Assembly: GCF_001431725.1 (NCBI RefSeq)
Contig: NZ_CP013106.1
Location: 2,046,001-2,110,000, forward strand
Direction of reading: 5' to 3'
DNA: 64,000 nt
DNA from: Halomonas huangheensis
Lineage (GTDB): Bacteria; Pseudomonadota; Gammaproteobacteria; Pseudomonadales; Halomonadaceae
Part shown: piece by piece, positions 37,065 to 46,985 of the stretch
Layout: every line of letters starts with the position of its first letter
How positions within the stretch are numbered: position 1 is the first letter of the stretch
Position numbers and translations under genes: made by a program
Notes under the pieces: model-generated
The model's input: only the letters and a program-made list of their open reading frames with translations
What the model was told of the DNA's origin: nothing
Databases searched by the model: none

Positions 37065-38027
37065 TTGGTGATGCCCGGAGTTGTGGCGCAGTGCACTGGG
37101 TGTGACGCCGTGCATACGCTGAAAGGCTCGGGTAAAGCTGGATGCTGAGGCGAAGCCACAGGCCAGGGCGATATCCATGATGGTATGGGAAGAATTGGTC
37201 GCCAGTTGCCTTGCCAATGTCAGCCGGCGCTCAAGATAGATCTGCAACGGGGTGCGTTGCCATTGGTGCAGGAAAAGACGCTCCAGTTGACGTTGCGATA
37301 GGTTGGCGTGCTCCGCCAGCTCGCCAATGGTCAACGGCTCTTCGAGATGCCTATCCATCTGCGCGATGACCCGTGCCAGTCGAGGTTCTGGTGCATTGTG
37401 TTGGGGCCGCTGGCGACTGGCGGGAAGGCGTAACTGGTCGTGAACCAACTGCTCGCGCACGAGCTGTGCAAGGGAGCTTCCATGTCGGCGCTTGATGGTA
37501 TCGAGTGCCAGGTCCAGGGACGCGCTGGCGCCAGCCCCGAAGAAGCCTGCCTCCGTGACCTCAAACAGCGACTCCACGGCTTCGATATGTGGGTAGCGTT
37601 GGCGAAACTCGGGAAGACTCTCCCAGTGCAGGGTGGTGGTGGCCTGGTTCAGAAGCCCCGCTTCAGCCAGCACAAAGGCACCGGTATCGATGGCGCCGAG
37701 TGCGGTATTTATCGCTTGTTGATGATGTAGCCACTCCAGCAAGCGCTCATCCACCACATCCAGCGGAGCAAAACTGGCGCAGACCATTAGACTCGAGACA
37801 TCTAGAGGGCTGCCGATGGAGGTATTGACGGCCAGTGGCATCCCGTTGCTGGCTTCCACCGGCTCACCGTCGACGCTGATCAACGTCCAGCGAAACAGTT
37901 CCTCGCCGGCAAAGCGATTGGCGATACGCAAGGGTTCGATGGCGGAAAACAATGCCACCATAGCGAAACGAGGCAACAGCAGGAATCCGATCTGTTCGGG
38001 TGCGGGTCCCTCGTAGGTGAGTTGCAT
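37059..38027 (-). CDS. GlxA-family transcriptional regulator 3
   Basis: 322 residues: DJ-1/PfpI-like N-terminal domain (GFLLLPRFAMVALFSAIEPLR) and C-terminal AraC/XylS domain (HANLSQRQLERLFLHQW; IALACGFASASSFTRAFQRMHG). It lies between the gamma-butyrobetaine hydroxylase and the BCCT carrier, all in the same direction. By position it is the most likely carnitine-pathway regulator (CdhR-like role), which the sequence alone does not prove. The C-terminus ends in a His-rich tail. Confidence 0.87.
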   Translation of the reverse strand: MQLTYEGPAPEQIGFLLLPRFAMVALFSAIEPLRIANRFAGEELFRWTLISVDGEPVEASNGMPLAVNTSIGSPLDVSSLMVCASFAPLDVVDERLLEWLHHQQAINTALGAIDTGAFVLAEAGLLNQATTTLHWESLPEFRQRYPHIEAVESLFEVTEAGFFGAGASASLDLALDTIKRRHGSSLAQLVREQLVHDQLRLPASRQRPQHNAPEPRLARVIAQMDRHLEEPLTIGELAEHANLSQRQLERLFLHQWQRTPLQIYLERRLTLARQLATNSSHTIMDIALACGFASASSFTRAFQRMHGVTPSALRHNSGHHQR

Positions 38028-38091
38028 GGTCGTGCCACCGTTGCCGGATAAGGAAAGCGCGGCCTGTCCGTTGGATCAGCGCCGCGCGCGG

Positions 38092-38111
38092 GACCCACAT
38101 CCCTGTGGGTC
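38092..38111. promoter_or_regulatory. Short inverted repeat between BCCT gene and regulator 3
   Basis: GACCCAC (38092-38098) / GTGGGTC (38105-38111), 7-bp arms with a 6-nt spacer, no T-run on either side. It could be an operator or weak hairpin. A GC-rich stretch follows on the minus strand. Confidence 0.45.
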
Positions 38112-38135
38112 TAGCCAGGAGTCATGAGCTACGTT

Positions 38136-39884
38136 CTATCTTCGCTCAGCCTGTTTGCCCTCAGACTGTACGATAGACGAACTGGACTTGCGCCATCCTT
38201 CCTGGAACAGCGACACCAGTACACCTGCAGTCATAACCAGTATCACCACACTGAGCGGCAAGGCGGCGGCAATCAACGCCGTCTGCAATGCTGTGAGCCC
38301 GCCGGCCACCAGCAATGCTGCTGCGACCAGGCCGATCACCAGCCCCCAGAAGATGCGAAAACGTTGCGGCGGTTCCGGATTGCCCAGTGACAGGATGGTA
38401 GTCAGCACCAGGGTGCTGGAGTCGGCGCTGGTCACGAACCAGCTCATCAGCAGGAACACCATCATTGCCGATAGTACCCACCCCAGGCTGCCTGTGCCGG
38501 CGACGCCGTCCGAGGTTGCAAACAGCGCGGCAGGCAGGTTCCAGGCGTTGACCAGCTCAATGATCCCCGCAGTGCCGGTGCCACCTGCGGCAGTCAGTTC
38601 CTGATGCAGGGCAGTGCCGCCAAAGATCGCCAGCCATACAAAGATGATGAACGTCGGCACCAGTAATACGCCAAGCACGAACTCGCGAAGGGTTCTGCCT
38701 TTTGAAATACGTGCAATGAACAACCCGATAAACGGTGCCCATGCCAGCCACCAGCCCCAATAGAAGATCGTCCATGCCTGCAGCCAGTTTGTATTGCTCT
38801 GATCCTCCGGATACCACAGACCCATGGGAATGAATTCGACCACGTAATCGCGCATGGTCTCGCCGAAGGTCGTCAACAGCCACAAGGTGGGTCCACCGAC
38901 AACAAAGGCTCCAATCACCAGCACCGATACCCAGATATTGAGTTCGGAAATGATCCTGATGCCTCGTTTGACGCCGGAGACCGCCGACAGGATCGAGATC
39001 ACGGTAATCGCGGCAATCAGAATCAGTTGAGTGTCGAGGCCTGCGCCGATGCCGGTCAGACGCTGCAACCCGACGGCCATCTGGCTGACGCCGAGGCCCA
39101 GCGAGGTGGCAACACCGAACACACAGCCGAGGACACCGAGAATATCGACCAGGTGGCCGATCGGGCCGTAGATGCGATTACCGATGAACGGATAGAGCGC
39201 GGAGCGCAGCGCCAGCGGCAGGTCCTTGCGATAGGCAAAGTAGGCCAGTGCCATACCGACAACTACGTATACTGCCCAGCCGTGCAGTCCCCAGTGGAAG
39301 AACGTCACCCGCAGGGCATCAACGGCGCGCTGCTGATTCATCGCCGCGTGGCCCGCCAGGTCCGCATGCGGGTTGTTGGGATACCCGAAGGCACCGCTAT
39401 TGTCGAAATAGAAGATCGGCTCAGCGACACCAAAGAACAGGATGCCAATGCCGATGCCCGCTGAAAACAGCATCGCGAACCAGGCGAAGCGCGAGAATTC
39501 GGGCCGTTCGTGATCCTTGCCCAGCCGCTTGCTGCCGAAGGGAGAAAGCACGATGAAGAAGCATACCGCGATCAGCAGTACCACCGTGACCAGGTAATAG
39601 CCGGCGAAGGTGTCTTCGATCCAGTTGCGCGCTGCACTGAATACAGCGCTGGACAGCTCAGGATTGATGACGGTGACAGCGACAAAAGCCAACACCAGTA
39701 GCGCGGATGAAAGGGTCATGCCGCGATGCATGTTGGCGAACATTCCCCGGCTCGCCAGTGCGGACGCTCTATGGCCATCATGCTGGGTGTGGTGCGAGTT
39801 GCTTGACGTAGCGTTGTCTTCAGTATCGTTATTTTGAGTATTGCTTGAGGTATCGATAGCCTGATTCCTTCTGTAGCCGGTCAT
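38136..39884 (-). CDS. BCCT-family betaine/carnitine/choline transporter
   Basis: 582 residues from the ATG at 39884 (a GTG at 39941 is possible). About 12 membrane segments follow a hydrophilic, Asn/Ser/Asp-rich N-terminus of ~45 residues. The BCCT signature is clear (FYWGWWLAWAPFIGLFIARI), as is the glycine-rich SAGIGIGILFFGVAEP stretch. Transports quaternary ammonium compounds with a cation gradient. Placement beside cdhB-cdhA-cdhC and gamma-butyrobetaine hydroxylase points to carnitine, gamma-butyrobetaine or betaine. The short C-terminal tail argues against a BetP-type osmosensor. Confidence 0.9.
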   Translation of the reverse strand: MTGYRRNQAIDTSSNTQNNDTEDNATSSNSHHTQHDGHRASALASRGMFANMHRGMTLSSALLVLAFVAVTVINPELSSAVFSAARNWIEDTFAGYYLVTVVLLIAVCFFIVLSPFGSKRLGKDHERPEFSRFAWFAMLFSAGIGIGILFFGVAEPIFYFDNSGAFGYPNNPHADLAGHAAMNQQRAVDALRVTFFHWGLHGWAVYVVVGMALAYFAYRKDLPLALRSALYPFIGNRIYGPIGHLVDILGVLGCVFGVATSLGLGVSQMAVGLQRLTGIGAGLDTQLILIAAITVISILSAVSGVKRGIRIISELNIWVSVLVIGAFVVGGPTLWLLTTFGETMRDYVVEFIPMGLWYPEDQSNTNWLQAWTIFYWGWWLAWAPFIGLFIARISKGRTLREFVLGVLLVPTFIIFVWLAIFGGTALHQELTAAGGTGTAGIIELVNAWNLPAALFATSDGVAGTGSLGWVLSAMMVFLLMSWFVTSADSSTLVLTTILSLGNPEPPQRFRIFWGLVIGLVAAALLVAGGLTALQTALIAAALPLSVVILVMTAGVLVSLFQEGWRKSSSSIVQSEGKQAERR

Positions 39885-39936
39885 CGGGCCGGTGATCCCG
39901 TGGTGGCGGGGCGCCACGCTAATCTGTAACTGCAAC

Positions 39937-39966
39937 GGCACGAACCACCTGCCGATGGTTCGTGCC
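39937..39966 (-). terminator. Strong stem-loop between cdhB and BCCT genes
   Basis: Perfect 11-bp stem GGCACGAACCA / TGGTTCGTGCC with an 8-nt loop, between the cdhB stop (40010) and the BCCT start. Only a weak T-rich tail follows on the minus strand (GTTGCAGTTAC), so it may act as partial terminator or mRNA-stabilising hairpin. Confidence 0.6.
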
Positions 39967-40009
39967 TGGGTACTGCTGGTTGCCTCGAACGCCTACTCGT
40001 GCTGAGTAT

Positions 40010-40483
40010 CTACTTGCGTCGAATGCCGATGCGGCGCCCGACCGCATCAGCGAGGTCTCCGCTGGCGTTCGGCAGTGAGCCAACGGCTGTTGCTACTGGC
40101 TCGGGAAAGGCGGCGGGACGGCCACTTTCGACATCGATTCCCATCAACATCTGCTCGCTGGTGGCGAGTAGGTTGTTATCGCTGTCGCGCATCTCGAACA
40201 GCACGTGCAGGCGCTTGGCATCGTGGTCGGCCAGGTACAGGTCCACGTTCAGTTGCTGCTCAAGATGCGCCTCACGCCGATAGCACAGGTGCGTCTCGAG
40301 GGTATAGATCGTGTAGCCGTGTTGCTGGCGGCCAGCGGCATCGAGACCGATATGATCCATCAGCGCTTCAACGGCCAACGAGAACACTCGTGCGTATTCC
40401 GCATCGTTCATGTGGCCGTTGTAATCCACCCATTCGGGGGCGACCTGGGTGTCCAGTAGGCGTAACGGTTGCAGCAGTGGCAT
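40010..40483 (-). CDS. cdhB: Betainyl-CoA thioesterase (hotdog fold)
   Basis: 157-residue 4HBT/hotdog thioesterase (DYNGHMNDAEYARVFSLAVEALM; YTLETHLCYRREAHLEQQL). In the carnitine pathway it hydrolyses betainyl-CoA to glycine betaine and CoA. The start codon shares one base with the stop of the dehydrogenase gene (TGATG). In some species this enzyme is fused to the dehydrogenase; here it is separate. Function is assigned mainly from operon context. Confidence 0.85.
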   Translation of the reverse strand: MPLLQPLRLLDTQVAPEWVDYNGHMNDAEYARVFSLAVEALMDHIGLDAAGRQQHGYTIYTLETHLCYRREAHLEQQLNVDLYLADHDAKRLHVLFEMRDSDNNLLATSEQMLMGIDVESGRPAAFPEPVATAVGSLPNASGDLADAVGRRIGIRRK

Positions 40484-41436
40484 CAGATGCGTCCTTCCAG
40501 TCCTTCGGCTTCCGGCCAGTACTTCCTGGTCAGCCCCAGCAGTTCGACAAGGAAATCATCGCGACGACGATCAAGCTCGGCCACCGGACGGCCAGCAGCC
40601 TGGTGTTCGCAGCCTTCAACCACGCGATCGATGAGTTCATCGGTCAGCTCTGGCGCTTCGAGCTTGGTCCAGGGAAGCTTCAGAGCCGGTCCGAACTGTT
40701 CCAGCATATGGCGCATGCCCTGTTCACCACCGGCGAGATGGAAGGTCAGGAAGGTGCCCATCAAGGACCAGCGCAGGCCGCAGCCATAGACCACTGCAGC
40801 ATCGATCTCTTCGGTGGTCGCTACACCGTCGTTGACCAGGTGCAGTGCTTCACGCCACAGCGCTTCCATCAGACGGTCGGCGATATGCCCTTCGATCTCA
40901 CGGCGGACGACCAGCGGACGCATGTCCAGCTCGCGGTAGAGGCGCTGGGCGAGGGCGATATGCTCACCGTTGGTCGCTTCACCACCTACCAGTTCCACCA
41001 GCGGCAGCAGATAGACCGGATTGAAGGGGTGCGCCACGATCACCCGACCAGGCGCCTGCTGGCAGTCGCGCTGGAGATCGGTGGGTTTGAAGCCGGACGT
41101 GGATGAGCCGATCACGACGTCGGCAGATACCAGCGTGTCCAGTTGAGCAAGAATTTCCTGTTTGAGTTCGAGCCGCTCAGGAACATTCTCCTGAATCAGG
41201 CTGGCCCCCTGCACGGCTTCTGCCATATCAGTGGCAAAACGCAAACGCTCAGGGCTTGCACCTTCGGCCAGCCCCGTCTGCTCAAGGGCGGGCCAGGCAT
41301 TGTCGATAAAGGCACGGGTGCGTTGTGCTGCATCCGGGGCCGGATCGAATGCGACGACGTCCCAGCCGTTGGCCAGTGCGCGGGCGATCCAACCGTTGCC
41401 GATAACACCAGTACCGATGACAGTCAGCTGTGTCAT
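40483..41436 (-). CDS. cdhA: L-carnitine 3-dehydrogenase
   Basis: 317 residues of the 3-hydroxyacyl-CoA dehydrogenase superfamily. N-terminal NAD site [11 protein letters not shown], then [25 protein letters not shown], and [18 protein letters not shown] as family motifs. Oxidises L-carnitine to 3-dehydrocarnitine with NAD. ATGA overlap with cdhC and a one-base overlap with cdhB mark a single operon. The length (about 320) fits the unfused form. Confidence 0.9.
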   Translation of the reverse strand: MTQLTVIGTGVIGNGWIARALANGWDVVAFDPAPDAAQRTRAFIDNAWPALEQTGLAEGASPERLRFATDMAEAVQGASLIQENVPERLELKQEILAQLDTLVSADVVIGSSTSGFKPTDLQRDCQQAPGRVIVAHPFNPVYLLPLVELVGGEATNGEHIALAQRLYRELDMRPLVVRREIEGHIADRLMEALWREALHLVNDGVATTEEIDAAVVYGCGLRWSLMGTFLTFHLAGGEQGMRHMLEQFGPALKLPWTKLEAPELTDELIDRVVEGCEHQAAGRPVAELDRRRDDFLVELLGLTRKYWPEAEGLEGRI

Positions 41437-42341
41437 GCCAGATCTCCTGCCGCGGTAGCGCCAACGGGATTGCGCAGTTTCAACTGTTCGCGTGTTTCTG
41501 CCGGAGTCATCACGCGGGCACCGAGGTTCTCGATGATGTTGGCGGAACGTTCAACCAACTGGCCGTTGCTGGCCAGCACGCCACGGTCGAGATAGAGGTT
41601 GTCTTCCAGACCGACACGAGCGTGACCACCGAGCAGGACGGCCTGAGCTACCATCGGCATCTGCATACGGCCGATACCGAAAGCAGCCCAGTTGGCATTG
41701 GAGGGCAATTTGTTGCGCATCGCGACCATGGTTTCAGTGTCCGCTTCCGCGCCCCATGGAATCCCCATGCACAGCTGGTACAGCGGATCACCATCGATCA
41801 GGCCTTCCTGCTGCAGCTGGCGGGCGAACCATACATGGCCGAGATCGAAGCACTCCAGTTCAGGTTTGACGCCTGCGGCCTGGACCAGGCGCGCGTGTTC
41901 GCGCAGCCAGTCAGCCGGGTTGACGTAGACCATGTCGCCGAAGTTCAGGCTGCCGCAATCCAGGGTGCACAGTTCCGGCAGCAGCTCTGCGACCGGAGCG
42001 TGGCGCTCCGCAGGTGTCTGGATGTCGGTCCCCGGCCCGCCACGTGTAGGATCCTCGGCAGACGGAATCCAGTCACCGCCGCCGCCAGCGGTGATGTTCA
42101 TGACGATATCGGTATCGGCTTCACGGACTCGCTGCATCACTTCACGGAAGTGTTCCAGATCATGGCTGATGCCGCCGGTTTCCGGGTCGCGAACGTGGAT
42201 ATGCGCCACGCTGGCTCCCGCCCTGGCGGCCTCGATGCAGGCGTCAGCGATCTGCTTGGGCGTTACCGGAACACCTGAGTGCTTGGCGGTGGTATCGCCT
42301 GCGCCGGTAACGGCACAGGTGAGGATGACATTACGATTCAT
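41433..42341 (-). CDS. cdhC: 3-dehydrocarnitine cleavage enzyme (BKACE family)
   Basis: 302-residue zinc-dependent beta-keto acid cleavage enzyme. The metal pair HIH sits in [13 protein letters not shown], and the [11 protein letters not shown] segment carries the usual Glu. Transfers the betaine half of 3-dehydrocarnitine to CoA, with acetyl-CoA as partner, giving betainyl-CoA and acetoacetate. The ATG at 42341, with AGGGAG upstream, is preferred to an in-frame start at 42404. First gene of the cdh operon, downstream of a possible operator at 42383-42403. Confidence 0.9.
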   Translation of the reverse strand: MNRNVILTCAVTGAGDTTAKHSGVPVTPKQIADACIEAARAGASVAHIHVRDPETGGISHDLEHFREVMQRVREADTDIVMNITAGGGGDWIPSAEDPTRGGPGTDIQTPAERHAPVAELLPELCTLDCGSLNFGDMVYVNPADWLREHARLVQAAGVKPELECFDLGHVWFARQLQQEGLIDGDPLYQLCMGIPWGAEADTETMVAMRNKLPSNANWAAFGIGRMQMPMVAQAVLLGGHARVGLEDNLYLDRGVLASNGQLVERSANIIENLGARVMTPAETREQLKLRNPVGATAAGDLA

Positions 42342-42382
42342 GGAGGGCTCCCTGGTCTCAAAGATTGTCTCAATGAGCGCAG

Positions 42383-42403
42383 TGTCGCGAAGATTAGCCG
42401 ACA
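42383..42403 (-). promoter_or_regulatory. Possible operator upstream of cdhC
   Basis: Inverted repeat TGTCG...CGACA with an 11-nt spacer, 40-60 bp before the cdhC start. On the coding strand a related pair AAGTCGCAT and AAAGTCATGT lies just upstream, resembling a direct-repeat site for an AraC-type protein. Binding by a GlxA-family regulator is inference. Confidence 0.35.
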
Positions 42404-42697
42404 TGACTTTGCATAATGCGACTTGGAATATGCTTTAAAAGACAAATGTTGATAGAGAGGAAGGAAGAAGAAAGAGGAAAGAGGAAAGAGTGGTGTGAGA
42501 ACAGGTGAACAGGAGAGAGGGAATGCAGGGAAGATCTGGAAGGAAAGGTCATTCCCTGAAGAAGCGGGCGTTTGAGGGCACGCTGGAAAGGATATTGAGC
42601 GGGAACAAGCACCAGCACCATGTGAACAGTCTGGAAAAGGGGCTTACCAGAGGGGTTTACCAGAAGGGCATGCCAGGGAGGGCTTGCCAGAGGGGGC
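42404..42697. repeat. Purine-rich intergenic region with degenerate repeats
   Basis: No gene seen. The plus strand is strongly purine-rich around 42458-42500 (runs of GGAAAGA). From about 42640 to 42700 there are four degenerate 12-15 bp units of the form GGGCTTACCAGAG / GGGTTTACCAGAA / GGGCATGCCAGGGA / GGGCTTGCCAGAG, just after the small gene that ends at 42698 on the other strand. Confidence 0.55.
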
Positions 42698-43003
42698 TTA
42701 ATAGTCGGTCGCGCCGACGCCGAACATATCGAAGACCAACTGACGACCGGTGCCGGTAACCACCAGGCGGCCCTTGTCGTTGTAGCGAGTGGTTCCACTG
42801 AGCAGTAGGCGACGCAGACGCGCTGAGGACTCACGGTTGCTGGACAGCCGGTCCAGAGTGCCGGCGTCGAGACCACGGGCATTATCGGTCAATGCCTCGA
42901 GCACACCGCCGCAACGATAGAGCGCCTGAGCCATGGCGGCCAGATCGATACGAATTTCGGTGTCGTTGAGGACGGTGCTGTTGGTTTTGACTTCGGGGGG
43001 CAT
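42698..43003 (-). CDS. Small conserved-looking protein of unknown function
   Basis: 101 residues, soluble, with a helical N-terminal half (LNDTEIRIDLAAMAQALYRCGG) and a beta-like C-terminus (SGTTRYNDKGRLVVTGTGRQLVFD). Only one Cys. I do not recognise a family. A good promoter (TATAAT, spacing 17) lies about 35 bp upstream inside a 40-bp palindrome, which supports expression. It follows argF in the same direction but probably has its own promoter. Confidence 0.6.
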   Translation of the reverse strand: MPPEVKTNSTVLNDTEIRIDLAAMAQALYRCGGVLEALTDNARGLDAGTLDRLSSNRESSARLRRLLLSGTTRYNDKGRLVVTGTGRQLVFDMFGVGATDY

Positions 43004-43036
43004 GGCGGTCTATTCATCAGCAAGACGATGACCGTC

Positions 43037-43084
43037 ATTATATCGATAGCGGGACATTAGACCAAGGTCTAATGTCCCGCTATC
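43037..43084 (-). promoter_or_regulatory. 40-bp perfect palindrome overlapping a sigma-70 promoter
   Basis: GATAGCGGGACATTAGACC (43045-43063), AA, then its exact reverse complement (43066-43084): 19-bp arms with a 2-nt centre. On the minus strand TTGGTC at 43065-43060 and TATAAT at 43042-43037 are 17 bp apart, so the centre of the palindrome forms the -35 box of a promoter for the small gene. It could be a repressor operator. It also lies after argF and could form a terminator-like hairpin, but no T-run follows. Confidence 0.8.
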
Positions 43085-43136
43085 TTGAGGGCGCGACTAT
43101 CTCCGGGGCGCGGCTATTGCAGTTACTGGCTGAGGG

Positions 43137-44057
43137 TCAGCGACTGACCCGGCCAATCAACAGGAACTCGATCAGTGCCTTCTGAGCATGCAGGCGGTTG
43201 CCGGCTTCCTGCCAGACCACGGCGCGCGGATCATCGAGTAATGTCTCGCTGATCTCTTCGCCGCGGTGTGCTGGAAGACAATGGAGGAAGAGCACGTCGT
43301 CGTTGGCTGCGTCGAGCATGGCTTCGGTGACCTGGAAGCCGGCAAAGTCGGCTTCACGACGTGCCTGCTCTTCTTCCTGACCCATGGAGGCCCAGACATC
43401 GGTGGTCACCAGGTCGGCGCCCTGCACAGCCTGCATGGGGTCGCGGACGATCGTTACGCGATCACCGGCTGCGCTCAGGATGTCTTCACGTGGCTCATAG
43501 CCTTGTGGACAGCAGATGCGCAGTTGGAAGTCGAACTGACGGGCGGCATTGATCCAGGAGTGGCACATATTGTTACCGTCGCCGACCCATACCGCAGTAC
43601 GGCCCTGGACCGAACCACGCAGCTCTGTCCAGGTCATGACATCGGCCAGCAACTGGCAGGGATGGTAGTCATCGGTCAGCGCATTGATAACGGGTACTGA
43701 ACTGGCGGCGGCAAACTCCTCAATCCCGGCGTGCGAGAAGGTGCGAATCATCACGATATCGACCATTTCCGACAGCACACGAGCGGTGTCACCGATAGGT
43801 TCGCCGCGGCCTAGTTGGCTGTCACGTGGGGAAAGAAACAGCGCATGGCCGCCAAAGTGCGCCATGCCGGTCTCGAATGACACGCGGGTGCGTGTTGAGG
43901 ACTTCTCGAAGATCATTGCCATGGTGCGATTGGCAAAGGGCGTGTAGGTAGGCCCATGAGCCTTGAGCGCAGTCTTGATGGTGATGGCACGTTGGATGAG
44001 GTAACGCAGCTCATCCTGGTCAAGGTCAAGAAGGGTGAGGAAATGGCGGGCAGCCAT
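43137..44057 (-). CDS. argF: Ornithine carbamoyltransferase
   Basis: 306-residue cytosolic enzyme making citrulline from ornithine and carbamoyl phosphate. Carbamoyl phosphate motif STRTR ([15 protein letters not shown]) and ornithine-binding HCLP ([12 protein letters not shown]) are intact, and the length is normal. Together with argG 1.7 kb away, it covers two consecutive steps of arginine synthesis, on opposite strands. The 285 bp upstream, to the grxD start, hold no recognisable gene. Confidence 0.96.
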   Translation of the reverse strand: MAARHFLTLLDLDQDELRYLIQRAITIKTALKAHGPTYTPFANRTMAMIFEKSSTRTRVSFETGMAHFGGHALFLSPRDSQLGRGEPIGDTARVLSEMVDIVMIRTFSHAGIEEFAAASSVPVINALTDDYHPCQLLADVMTWTELRGSVQGRTAVWVGDGNNMCHSWINAARQFDFQLRICCPQGYEPREDILSAAGDRVTIVRDPMQAVQGADLVTTDVWASMGQEEEQARREADFAGFQVTEAMLDAANDDVLFLHCLPAHRGEEISETLLDDPRAVVWQEAGNRLHAQKALIEFLLIGRVSR

Positions 44058-44342
44058 GGCGACTCTCCAACGAGGAAAAAACGACCATCCTAGTGGAGTC
44101 GGCAGTGAATGCGCAATGTGCTGCTGTAGAGTGGCTGTGCCGGGGAGCAGGCGGCCTTGTTGGCGAGACGTTCAATGGCAGAGGCATGGTCAGACCAGAA
44201 TGAGATCTGGCGACATTGGTCGGCGCTTCCCCTAGAATGGGTCCACTGGCCGTAACCATTTCGCGCAGTGCATTGAATTTGTCGGTGTCTGCCCGCATGG
44301 TGTTTGCCTGTTTCACTGCACCAAACGCATTCAGGAGCCGCA

Positions 44343-44693
44343 ATGAGCACCACTGTAGAGAACATCCAGCGTCAGATCAGCGAGAATCCGATCCTGATCT
44401 ATATGAAGGGATCACCGCAGCTGCCGCAGTGTGGTTTCTCCGCTCAGACTGTGCAGGCGTTGATGGCCTGTGGCGAGCGATTCGCCTTCGTCAACGTGCT
44501 CGATAATCCGGACATTCGTGCCGAGTTGCCGAAGTACGCCAGCTGGCCGACCTTCCCGCAACTGTGGGTCGAGGGTGAACTGGTCGGCGGTTGTGACATC
44601 GTCGTCGAGATGCATAACAGCGGTGAGCTGGAGCCGCTCATCAAGCAAGCTGCCGAGCGTGCTCGTCAGAACGAGGAAAGTCAGGGCGAGTAA
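44343..44693 (+). CDS. grxD: Monothiol glutaredoxin (Grx4 type)
   Basis: 116 residues with the monothiol CGFS active site (LPQCGFSAQTVQAL), the WPTFPQLWVEGELVGGCDI glutathione-binding segment and normal length. Carries iron-sulfur clusters in the cytoplasm. The ATG at 44343 has AGGAG 7 nt upstream, so the start 13 codons earlier is rejected. Ends near a bidirectional terminator shared with rnt. Confidence 0.95.
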   Translation: MSTTVENIQRQISENPILIYMKGSPQLPQCGFSAQTVQALMACGERFAFVNVLDNPDIRAELPKYASWPTFPQLWVEGELVGGCDIVVEMHNSGELEPLIKQAAERARQNEESQGE

Positions 44694-44787
44694 TTCCATA
44701 ACGTCGCTGTCTTCGCGAGGGCTTGAAATCCCGGGCTTGAACCCTTGAGTTCATCAGCCTGGATCAGCAACCTTCGTCGGCAATATG

Positions 44788-44821
44788 AAAAGGCCCGCAA
44801 GCAGTGCTTGCGGGCCTTTTT
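44788..44821. terminator. Bidirectional intrinsic terminator
   Basis: AAAAGGCCCGCAAGC, a 3-nt loop AGT, then GCTTGCGGGCCTTTTT: a perfect 15-bp stem with A-run before and T-run after. Serves grxD (plus) and rnt (minus), which converge here. Confidence 0.93.
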
Positions 44822-44905
44822 GCATCGATTTCCACAACATTTTCTACAACAATTTACACCACGATTTCCAGGGCGACGGTAGCGGGTTCGTCCCGGGGTG
44901 GCGGG

Positions 44906-45571
44906 TTAGTCCTCGTCGAGGCCCTGTTCCTGTTGTGCCAGCCGCCACCCCCCAAGGTCCTTGTAGCGATTGACCATGGCGCAGAACAACTCGGCGGTGC
45001 GCTCGGTGTCGTAGCGTGCCGAATGAGCCGAACTGTTGTCGAACTCGATACCGGCGGCACGGCAGGCACGTGCCAGTACTGTCTGGCCATACACCAATCC
45101 AGCCAGTGAGGCGGTATCGAAGCTGGAGAAGGGATGGAAGGGATTACGCTTGATATCGCAACGATTGACGGCGGCGTTGAGAAAACCATGATCGAAGGCC
45201 GCGTTGTGCCCGACCAGGATGGCGCGTGTGCACGCATGCGACTTGATCGATTTGCGTACGGGGCGAAAGATCTCTCCCAGCGCTTCGGCTTCACTGATGG
45301 CGACCTGCTGACGTAATGGATCGTCGAGCCGGATACCGGTGAAATCGAGCGCCGATTGCTCCACATTGGCGCCCTCGAAGGGCTTGATGTGGTAGGCATG
45401 GGTGGCGTCGGGCAACAGATTGCCCTCGGGATCCATGGTCAGTGTTACCGCAGCGATTTCGAGTATAGCGTCGCGCTCGGGATTGAACCCGCCGGTTTCG
45501 ATGTCCACCACGACGGGCAGGAAACTGCGAAAACGTTGAGCCATGAGTTCGCGGGCAATCAGCTCGCTCAT
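44906..45571 (-). CDS. rnt: Ribonuclease T
   Basis: 221-residue DEDDh 3'-5' exoribonuclease that trims tRNA and other RNA ends. Exo [15 protein letters not shown], Exo [13 protein letters not shown] and Exo [17 protein letters not shown] are all present. The ATG at 45571 has GGAG 9 nt upstream and gives the normal length, so an earlier in-frame start is rejected. Read divergently from argG. Confidence 0.95.
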   Translation of the reverse strand: MSELIARELMAQRFRSFLPVVVDIETGGFNPERDAILEIAAVTLTMDPEGNLLPDATHAYHIKPFEGANVEQSALDFTGIRLDDPLRQQVAISEAEALGEIFRPVRKSIKSHACTRAILVGHNAAFDHGFLNAAVNRCDIKRNPFHPFSSFDTASLAGLVYGQTVLARACRAAGIEFDNSSAHSARYDTERTAELFCAMVNRYKDLGGWRLAQQEQGLDED

Positions 45572-45663
45572 GCACTTCTCCTTGTCTACGGATGCTTGTC
45601 TGGTGACTCCAGACTTAAACGGCGCAAGTCTAGCAGTTTGCACAACTCACGTCCCGTCACCGG

Positions 45664-45720
45664 TGTTCGCGCTGCAACAGGCGCGCTATAATCGGCGTCC
45701 TTACGGTGCTTTCTGCACCG
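45664..45720 (+). promoter_or_regulatory. argG promoter and leader hairpin
   Basis: Consensus -10 TATAAT at 45687-45692, with only a weak -35 candidate (TGTTCG at 45664). A leader hairpin CGGTGC-TTTCT-GCACCG follows at 45704-45720, about 30 bp before the argG start. A weak -35 suggests help from an activator or another -35 choice. Confidence 0.55.
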
Positions 45721-45752
45721 GCCAACGGTTATCAGCATAAGGAGCCTCCAGC

Positions 45753-46970
45753 ATGTCCGATGTCAAGAAGGTCGTGCTCGCCTATTCAGGCGGTCTGGAC
45801 ACGTCAGTCATCGTCAAGTGGTTGCAGGAAACGTACGACTGTGAGGTGGTGACATTTACCGCAGACATCGGTCAGGGGGAAGAGGTTGAGCCGGCGCGCG
45901 CCAAGGCTGAGGCTCTGGGCGTCAAGGACATCTACATCGAAGATCTGCGCGAGGAATTCGTGCGCGATTACGTCTACCCGATGTTCCGTGCCAACACCAT
46001 CTACGAGGGTGAGTACCTGCTCGGTACGTCCATCGCTCGCCCGCTGATCGCTCGTCGCCTGATCGAGATCGCCAATCAGACCGGCGCCGATGCCATTTCC
46101 CACGGTGCGACCGGCAAGGGTAACGACCAGGTGCGTTTCGAACTGGGTGCCTACGCGCTCAAGCCGGGCGTCAAGGTCATCGCTCCGTGGCGTGAGTGGG
46201 ACCTCAACTCCCGTGAGAAGCTGATGGCCTACTGTCAACAGCACGATATTCCGGTCGACTTCAACAAGAAGAAGAAGTCACCGTACTCCATGGATGCCAA
46301 CCTGCTACACATCTCCTACGAGGGCGGCATTCTCGAGGATCCCTGGGCCGAGGCCGAGGAAGACATGTGGCGCTGGAGTGTATCGCCGGAGCAGGCTCCC
46401 GACGAACCGACCTATGTCGAACTGACCTACGAGCGCGGCGACATCGTCGCCATCGACGGCGTGCCGATGAAGCCGCATGAAGTGCTCGAGAAACTCAACA
46501 AGCTGGGTGGCGACAACGGCATCGGTCGTCTCGACATCGTCGAGAATCGTTACGTCGGCATGAAGTCACGCGGCTGCTATGAAACGCCTGGTGGCACGAT
46601 CATGCTGCGTGCGCACCGCGCCATCGAGTCCCTGACCCTGGACCGTGAAGAAGCTCACCTGAAGGATGAGCTGATGCCAAAATACGCCAAGGTCATCTAC
46701 AACGGCTACTGGTGGAGCCCCGAGCGCCGCATGCTGCAGGCTGCCATTGACGAGACGCAGCGCCATGTCTCTGGTGTCGTGCGCATGAAGCTCTACAAGG
46801 GCAACGCTGTGGTCGCTGGTCGTCGTTCCGAGCAGTCTCTGTTCGATGAGTCCATCGCGACATTTGAAGACGATCAGGGCGCCTATGATCAGAAGGACGC
46901 CGAGGGCTTCATTCGCCTCAATGCGTTGCGCCTGAAGATTGCTGCCGGCAAGGGTCGCCGCCAGGATTGA
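45753..46970 (+). CDS. argG: Argininosuccinate synthase
   Basis: 405-residue ATP-dependent enzyme joining citrulline and aspartate. The PP-loop AYSGGLDTS is at the N-terminus, with [16 protein letters not shown] and a STEP-like [15 protein letters not shown] segment. Length fits the family. Start has AAGGAG upstream. Followed by a hairpin terminator at 46986. Confidence 0.97.
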   Translation: MSDVKKVVLAYSGGLDTSVIVKWLQETYDCEVVTFTADIGQGEEVEPARAKAEALGVKDIYIEDLREEFVRDYVYPMFRANTIYEGEYLLGTSIARPLIARRLIEIANQTGADAISHGATGKGNDQVRFELGAYALKPGVKVIAPWREWDLNSREKLMAYCQQHDIPVDFNKKKKSPYSMDANLLHISYEGGILEDPWAEAEEDMWRWSVSPEQAPDEPTYVELTYERGDIVAIDGVPMKPHEVLEKLNKLGGDNGIGRLDIVENRYVGMKSRGCYETPGGTIMLRAHRAIESLTLDREEAHLKDELMPKYAKVIYNGYWWSPERRMLQAAIDETQRHVSGVVRMKLYKGNAVVAGRRSEQSLFDESIATFEDDQGAYDQKDAEGFIRLNALRLKIAAGKGRRQD

Positions 46971-46985
46971 TCAAGCACAACTCAG

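Noticed and set aside
42394..42882. Minus-strand frame of 162 codons between cdhC and the small gene
   Set aside because: It covers purine-rich and repeat DNA, overlaps a better gene and has no recognisable features.
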